NCBI GenBank assembly: GCA_009712615.1
Contig: WASR01000004.1
Location: 1 to 8,116 of the forward strand
Length of the DNA: 8,116 bases
Source: Methanobacterium sp.
Lineage (GTDB): Archaea > Methanobacteriota > Methanobacteria > Methanobacteriales > Methanobacteriaceae
Direction of reading: 5' to 3'
The position numbers and the translations under genes were made by a program. Of the stretch, positions 5,596-8,116 are shown in pieces (the stretch's first letter is position 1; every line of letters begins with the position of its first letter). The notes under the pieces are model-generated. The model did not search any database and was not told where the DNA came from. It saw nothing but the letters and a program-made list of their open reading frames with translations.

Positions 5596-6702
5596 ATGGT
5601 AAGTAAAGTGTATTTCACAGATCTCAGATCAAAATCAAAACAAGATAACAAAGTAAGTAAAGTTAAAAACCTTTTTGATGCTGCAAACTTCCAAAATTTT
5701 ATTGAGGAAGGTGATTTAATGGCAGTGAAGCTTCACTTTGGAGAGGAAGGCAATGATTCATACATTAATCCCGTTCTAATAAGGCAGGTAGTCGATAAAA
5801 TAGTTGCTCTCGGTGCAAAACCATTCATAACGGATACGAATACTCTTTATCATGGTAGCCGTCATAATTCACATGATCATTTAAAAACTGCTATCCTCCA
5901 TGGCTTTGATTATGCTGTTGCAGGAGCACCAATTATTATTGCCGATGGATTGAAGGGTGAAAATTGGTCAAGTGTTCAGATTAGGGGTAAACACTTTGAA
6001 AATGTTAAAATCGCGGGGGATATCTTGAGTTCAGATGGGATGGTGGTGATGTCCCATTTCAAAGGGCACGAAATGGCAGGCTTTGGAGGAGCAATAAAAA
6101 ATTTGGCCATGGGATGTGCAGCGGCTCCTGGAAAAATAGAACAACATGCATGTTCAAAACCAGTCATAACAGAAGGATGTACTTTGTGTAGAAACTGTGC
6201 AGATGCTTGTCCCGAATCCGCCTTTGAATTCTCGGATTCCGGTGCAACAATCAATTATGATAAATGCATAGCTTGTAACAACTGTCTAGGAGCTTGTCCA
6301 GAGGAACTCATCAGACTCAACTGGTCAACCATGGAGGAATTCATTGAGAGAATGACAGAGTATGCACTTGGAGCTGTTAAAAACAAAACAGAAAAAACAG
6401 GATACATGAACTTTCTCATGAATATCACGCCAGAATGTGATTGTTTGCCCTACAGTGACAGTCCAATTGTTCCAGATATTGGGATCATGGTATCAAAGGA
6501 TCCGGTGGCACTTGATAAAGCATGCTATGATATGGTAAATAAACAATGTGGCCTCGAAAATTCGATGTTAAAACACAACCATCTTCATGGTGAAGATAAG
6601 TTTCGAGCGTTGTGGAAAAACGTAGATGGGCGAAGACAGCTCGAGTATGGCGAAAAAATAGGTTTGGGCAGTACAAAGTACGATCTTATAGATATCAGTT
6701 GA
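5596..6702 (+). CDS. DUF362 domain protein with two [4Fe-4S] ferredoxin motifs
   Basis: Predicted cytoplasmic iron-sulfur protein of 368 residues. The DUF362 part comes first, with MAVKLHFGEEGN and the TDTNTLYHGSRHN segment near residues 42-92 and HFKGHEMAGFGGAIKN at 154-169. A ferredoxin module follows with Cys195, 198, 201, 205 and Cys224, 227, 230, 234 (CxxCxxCxxxC twice, each followed by Pro), expected to hold two [4Fe-4S] clusters. The C-terminal DUF362 lobe ends with DIGIMVSKDPVALDKACYDM. Proteins of this architecture are frequent in methanogens and clostridia. Their reaction is not established; an electron-transfer or redox-sensing role is inference. The gene is alone in its unit, since 335 bases precede it and 148 follow it. 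It lies downstream of three metal-repressor-like boxes, which would suit an iron-demanding protein. All cluster ligands are intact. Confidence 0.9.
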   Translation: MVSKVYFTDLRSKSKQDNKVSKVKNLFDAANFQNFIEEGDLMAVKLHFGEEGNDSYINPVLIRQVVDKIVALGAKPFITDTNTLYHGSRHNSHDHLKTAILHGFDYAVAGAPIIIADGLKGENWSSVQIRGKHFENVKIAGDILSSDGMVVMSHFKGHEMAGFGGAIKNLAMGCAAAPGKIEQHACSKPVITEGCTLCRNCADACPESAFEFSDSGATINYDKCIACNNCLGACPEELIRLNWSTMEEFIERMTEYALGAVKNKTEKTGYMNFLMNITPECDCLPYSDSPIVPDIGIMVSKDPVALDKACYDMVNKQCGLENSMLKHNHLHGEDKFRALWKNVDGRRQLEYGEKIGLGSTKYDLIDIS

Positions 6703-6850
6703 ATACAGAGTTTTAAACTTAATCTTAGAGTTTCCACATTTTATCATAACACTATGACCTTTATTGTATTGTACTAGCGATGTGTAGATCATAACAGATA
6801 ATAATAAGTGAGGTTTATAATTAAGTATGGAACATTAAGGAGGCCATTTT
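6703..6850 (+). promoter_or_regulatory. Intergenic region with TATA candidate and strong Shine-Dalgarno
   Basis: AAGGAGG (6837-6843), seven bases before ATG 6851, is the strongest ribosome site in the window. AGGTTTATAATT (6811-6822) is a good TATA-like element, but it lies only about 30 bases before the start codon. Initiation at the usual distance would fall inside the ribosome site, so the working promoter may be one of the AT-rich elements further upstream (for example 6797-6807). The AGTTTTAAACT palindrome at 6709-6719 just after the DUF362 stop could contribute to termination, though no T-run follows it directly. Confidence 0.35.
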
Positions 6851-7351
6851 ATGGAGTTTGTTGTGATCCTCATAATTCTCACAATATTGGTTGCATTAGC
6901 TGGTTTAATTAGGAATAAAATAAAAAATGAACCTTTAACACGACTGATAATCATAAAAACATTTTTACTTTCATTTTTAGTAATATCTGTGGGCATTGGT
7001 TCAATATGGGCGTTTATTGGCCATGCATTCATGCCAGTACAGGTTGCTGAAAGTATAGGATGGGCTACAGGTAGCCCATTCCAAACTGAAGTTGCATTTG
7101 CAAATTTGGCCATTGGAATTCTTGGAGTTTTATGTTACTTTTTCAGAGACAATTTCTGGGTGGCAACTGTAATTGTGAGCTCAGTTTTTTTACTCGGAGC
7201 TGCATATGTCCATGTGATAAATATTATTAATTATTCCAATCATTCAGCGGGAAATGCAGGAATTATATTTTTCATGGATATTATTGGGCCGGTGATCCTC
7301 GTAGTACTTCTGATACTTTATAAAATATATGAAAGAAAACAGATGGATTAA
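6851..7351 (+). CDS. DUF6790-like multi-pass membrane protein
   Basis: Integral membrane protein of 166 residues with about five hydrophobic helices: 3-20, 33-58, 82-98, 102-123 and 136-160. The segment GWATGSPFQTEVAFANLAIG (about 70-89) between helices two and three is the most distinctive part. It resembles what I recall as DUF6790 proteins of methanogens and bacteria. No catalytic motif is visible and the function is unknown. The start is fixed by AAGGAGG seven bases upstream. The stop TAA is separated by one base from the preferred start of the TMEM175-like gene, so the two are very likely co-transcribed and perhaps translationally coupled. That pairing suggests a membrane-potential or ion-related role, but this is inference from context only. 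Confidence 0.75.
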   Translation: MEFVVILIILTILVALAGLIRNKIKNEPLTRLIIIKTFLLSFLVISVGIGSIWAFIGHAFMPVQVAESIGWATGSPFQTEVAFANLAIGILGVLCYFFRDNFWVATVIVSSVFLLGAAYVHVINIINYSNHSAGNAGIIFFMDIIGPVILVVLLILYKIYERKQMD

Positions 7352-7352
7352 A

Positions 7353-7970
7353 ATGAACACAAATGATAAGCACGATGTTTGGCTAACTACTAAACGGATT
7401 GAAACTCTAGTAGATGGTATATTTGCCATTGCAATGACTTTGCTAGTTTTAAACATTGATCTACCCCAATCTTTCGGACCCGTTTCTGATCCTGCTATTT
7501 GGACGTATATGATTGGATTGTTCCAGCAGCTGGGAATATATGCCTTTAGTTTTGTTTTGTTAGCAAGTTTCTGGAGGGCTCATCATCTTCAATTCTTTTA
7601 TATTAAAAGATCTGATAGTTTTTTTATATGGTTGAATGTGATTTGGCTCATGTTTGTGGCTTTGGTTCCATTTTCCACAAATTTTGTGAGTAATTTTGGC
7701 AACCACACGCTTCCAATGCTTTTTTTCAATATTAACATGTTTATCATTGGAGTTATCTTTATCTTCATATGGACGTATGCTAACAGAAAGAAATTTTTCA
7801 TCAAGGAAATGACTCCTGAGCATTATAATACAGTGAAGAAAATTAATTACATTTTACCATCTGCTGCATTGCTTGCTGTGTGTATAACATTTGTGAGTCC
7901 ACTCTGGAGCCCGGTATCTTACTTTTTGATAGTGGTTCTCAAAAATACATTTAAAAAGGGTATATTATAA
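7353..7970 (+). CDS. TMEM175 family (DUF1211) potassium channel-like protein
   Basis: Predicted six-helix subunit of a prokaryotic TMEM175-type K+ channel, 205 residues, probably tetrameric as known relatives are. The first helix carries the signature RIETLVDGIFAIAMTLLVLNI (15-35). It corresponds to the family motif RxxxFSDGVFAIAxTLLVL, with Arg15 and Asp21 kept but Phe-Ser replaced by Leu19-Val20. The second helix ends in FWRAHHLQFF, another family landmark. Further helices follow at about 84-105, 116-140, 154-175 and 180-195. I prefer ATG 7353 because it begins one base after the preceding stop and gives the usual short N-terminus. The frame also opens at ATG 7329, inside the DUF6790-like gene and without a ribosome site. 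Length is normal and no truncation is seen. Channel activity is inferred from family, not shown. Confidence 0.85.
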   Translation: MNTNDKHDVWLTTKRIETLVDGIFAIAMTLLVLNIDLPQSFGPVSDPAIWTYMIGLFQQLGIYAFSFVLLASFWRAHHLQFFYIKRSDSFFIWLNVIWLMFVALVPFSTNFVSNFGNHTLPMLFFNINMFIIGVIFIFIWTYANRKKFFIKEMTPEHYNTVKKINYILPSAALLAVCITFVSPLWSPVSYFLIVVLKNTFKKGIL

Positions 7971-8116
7971 TTGGGCTGCTATTATTAGTTATTAACATTA
8001 TCTACAGTAGACTTTTTTTCGATGAATTCTGTGGCTTTGAGTTCTACAGTAGAATAATTTTAGTAAAAAATATAAATTTAATTTATAAATCAACATTCTA
8101 AACTTCAGAAATATTA
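7971..8116. other. Non-coding right end with T-run and AT-rich promoter-like DNA
   Basis: No gene is visible. CTTTTTTT (8012-8019) directly follows a short palindrome and could terminate the TMEM175 transcript. TATAAATTTAATTTATAAAT (8071-8090) is a dense AT palindrome that could act as TATA for a gene starting beyond the window or on the minus strand. Direction cannot be decided from this window. Confidence 0.35.
8001..8053. repeat. Two identical 11-bp palindromes 42 bases apart
   Basis: TCTACAGTAGA occurs at 8001-8011 and again at 8043-8053; the second extends to TTCTACAGTAGAA (8042-8054). Each is a perfect palindrome around a central A. The 42-base period equals four turns of B-DNA, so two bound dimers would lie on the same face. 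No matching regulator consensus is recognised. Confidence 0.55.

Noticed and set aside
5976..6254. Minus-strand open frame of 92 codons inside the DUF362 gene
   Set aside because: The opposite strand encodes conserved DUF362 and ferredoxin motifs with intact cluster cysteines; the antisense frame has no supporting signal.
6835..7113. Minus-strand open frame of 92 codons over the DUF6790-like gene start
   Set aside because: It overlaps the strong AAGGAGG and the start of a coherent membrane protein on the plus strand, and lacks its own ribosome site.

Overview
The window looks like chromosomal DNA of a methanogenic archaeon, most likely of the order Methanobacteriales (Methanobacterium-like). 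The grounds are an Alba chromatin protein, AT-rich intergenic DNA with archaeal-type TATA elements, GGTG/GGAGG Shine-Dalgarno sites matching the archaeal 16S tail, and a gene set (DUF362 ferredoxin-like protein, DUF6790-like membrane protein, TMEM175-type channel) common in such genomes. The genus is inferred from family resemblance, not from a search.

Layout. Bases 2-262 hold the nearly complete 3' part of an alba gene (+). It converges on a four-gene minus-strand operon at 341-4362. In transcription order this encodes a PadR-family repressor, an ABC-2-type ATPase, its membrane permease (overlapping the ATPase gene by 8 bases) and a secreted, C-terminally anchored eight-bladed PQQ-like beta-propeller. 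A short hairpin plus oligo-U tract separates the converging units. Bases 4363-4492 form a very AT-rich divergent promoter with repeated ATATATCA half-sites, a plausible PadR operator. Rightward from it runs a TIM-barrel sugar phosphate isomerase/epimerase-like gene (4493-5260).

Bases 5261-5595 form a 335-base gap without a recognisable gene, and it is the most interesting stretch of the window. Three TTAGG-N4-CCTAA-type elements resembling the operator of DtxR/IdeR/MntR metal-dependent repressors lie within 84 bases. The first overlaps the stop codon of the upstream gene, and a TATA-like box lies between the first and second. They are followed by an 11-bp perfect inverted repeat ending in a T-run, and then by a near-perfect 20-bp palindrome just before the Shine-Dalgarno of the next gene. 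That gene (5596-6702) encodes a DUF362 protein with two [4Fe-4S] ferredoxin motifs, so metal (probably iron) control is a sensible hypothesis. A short metal-regulated RNA made from the first promoter is a more speculative one.

Bases 6851-7970 hold two tightly spaced membrane-protein genes (a DUF6790-like five-helix protein and a TMEM175-like potassium channel subunit, 1 base apart), preceded by a strong AAGGAGG ribosome site. The right end (7971-8116) is non-coding as far as can be seen. It carries two identical 11-bp palindromes exactly 42 bases apart.

Together the window reads as ordinary core/accessory archaeal chromosome with several self-contained regulatory designs: a PadR-controlled exporter with an extracytoplasmic propeller, and a metal-repressor-like control region ahead of an iron-sulfur protein. 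No rRNA, tRNA, insertion sequence, CRISPR array or phage gene was recognised.
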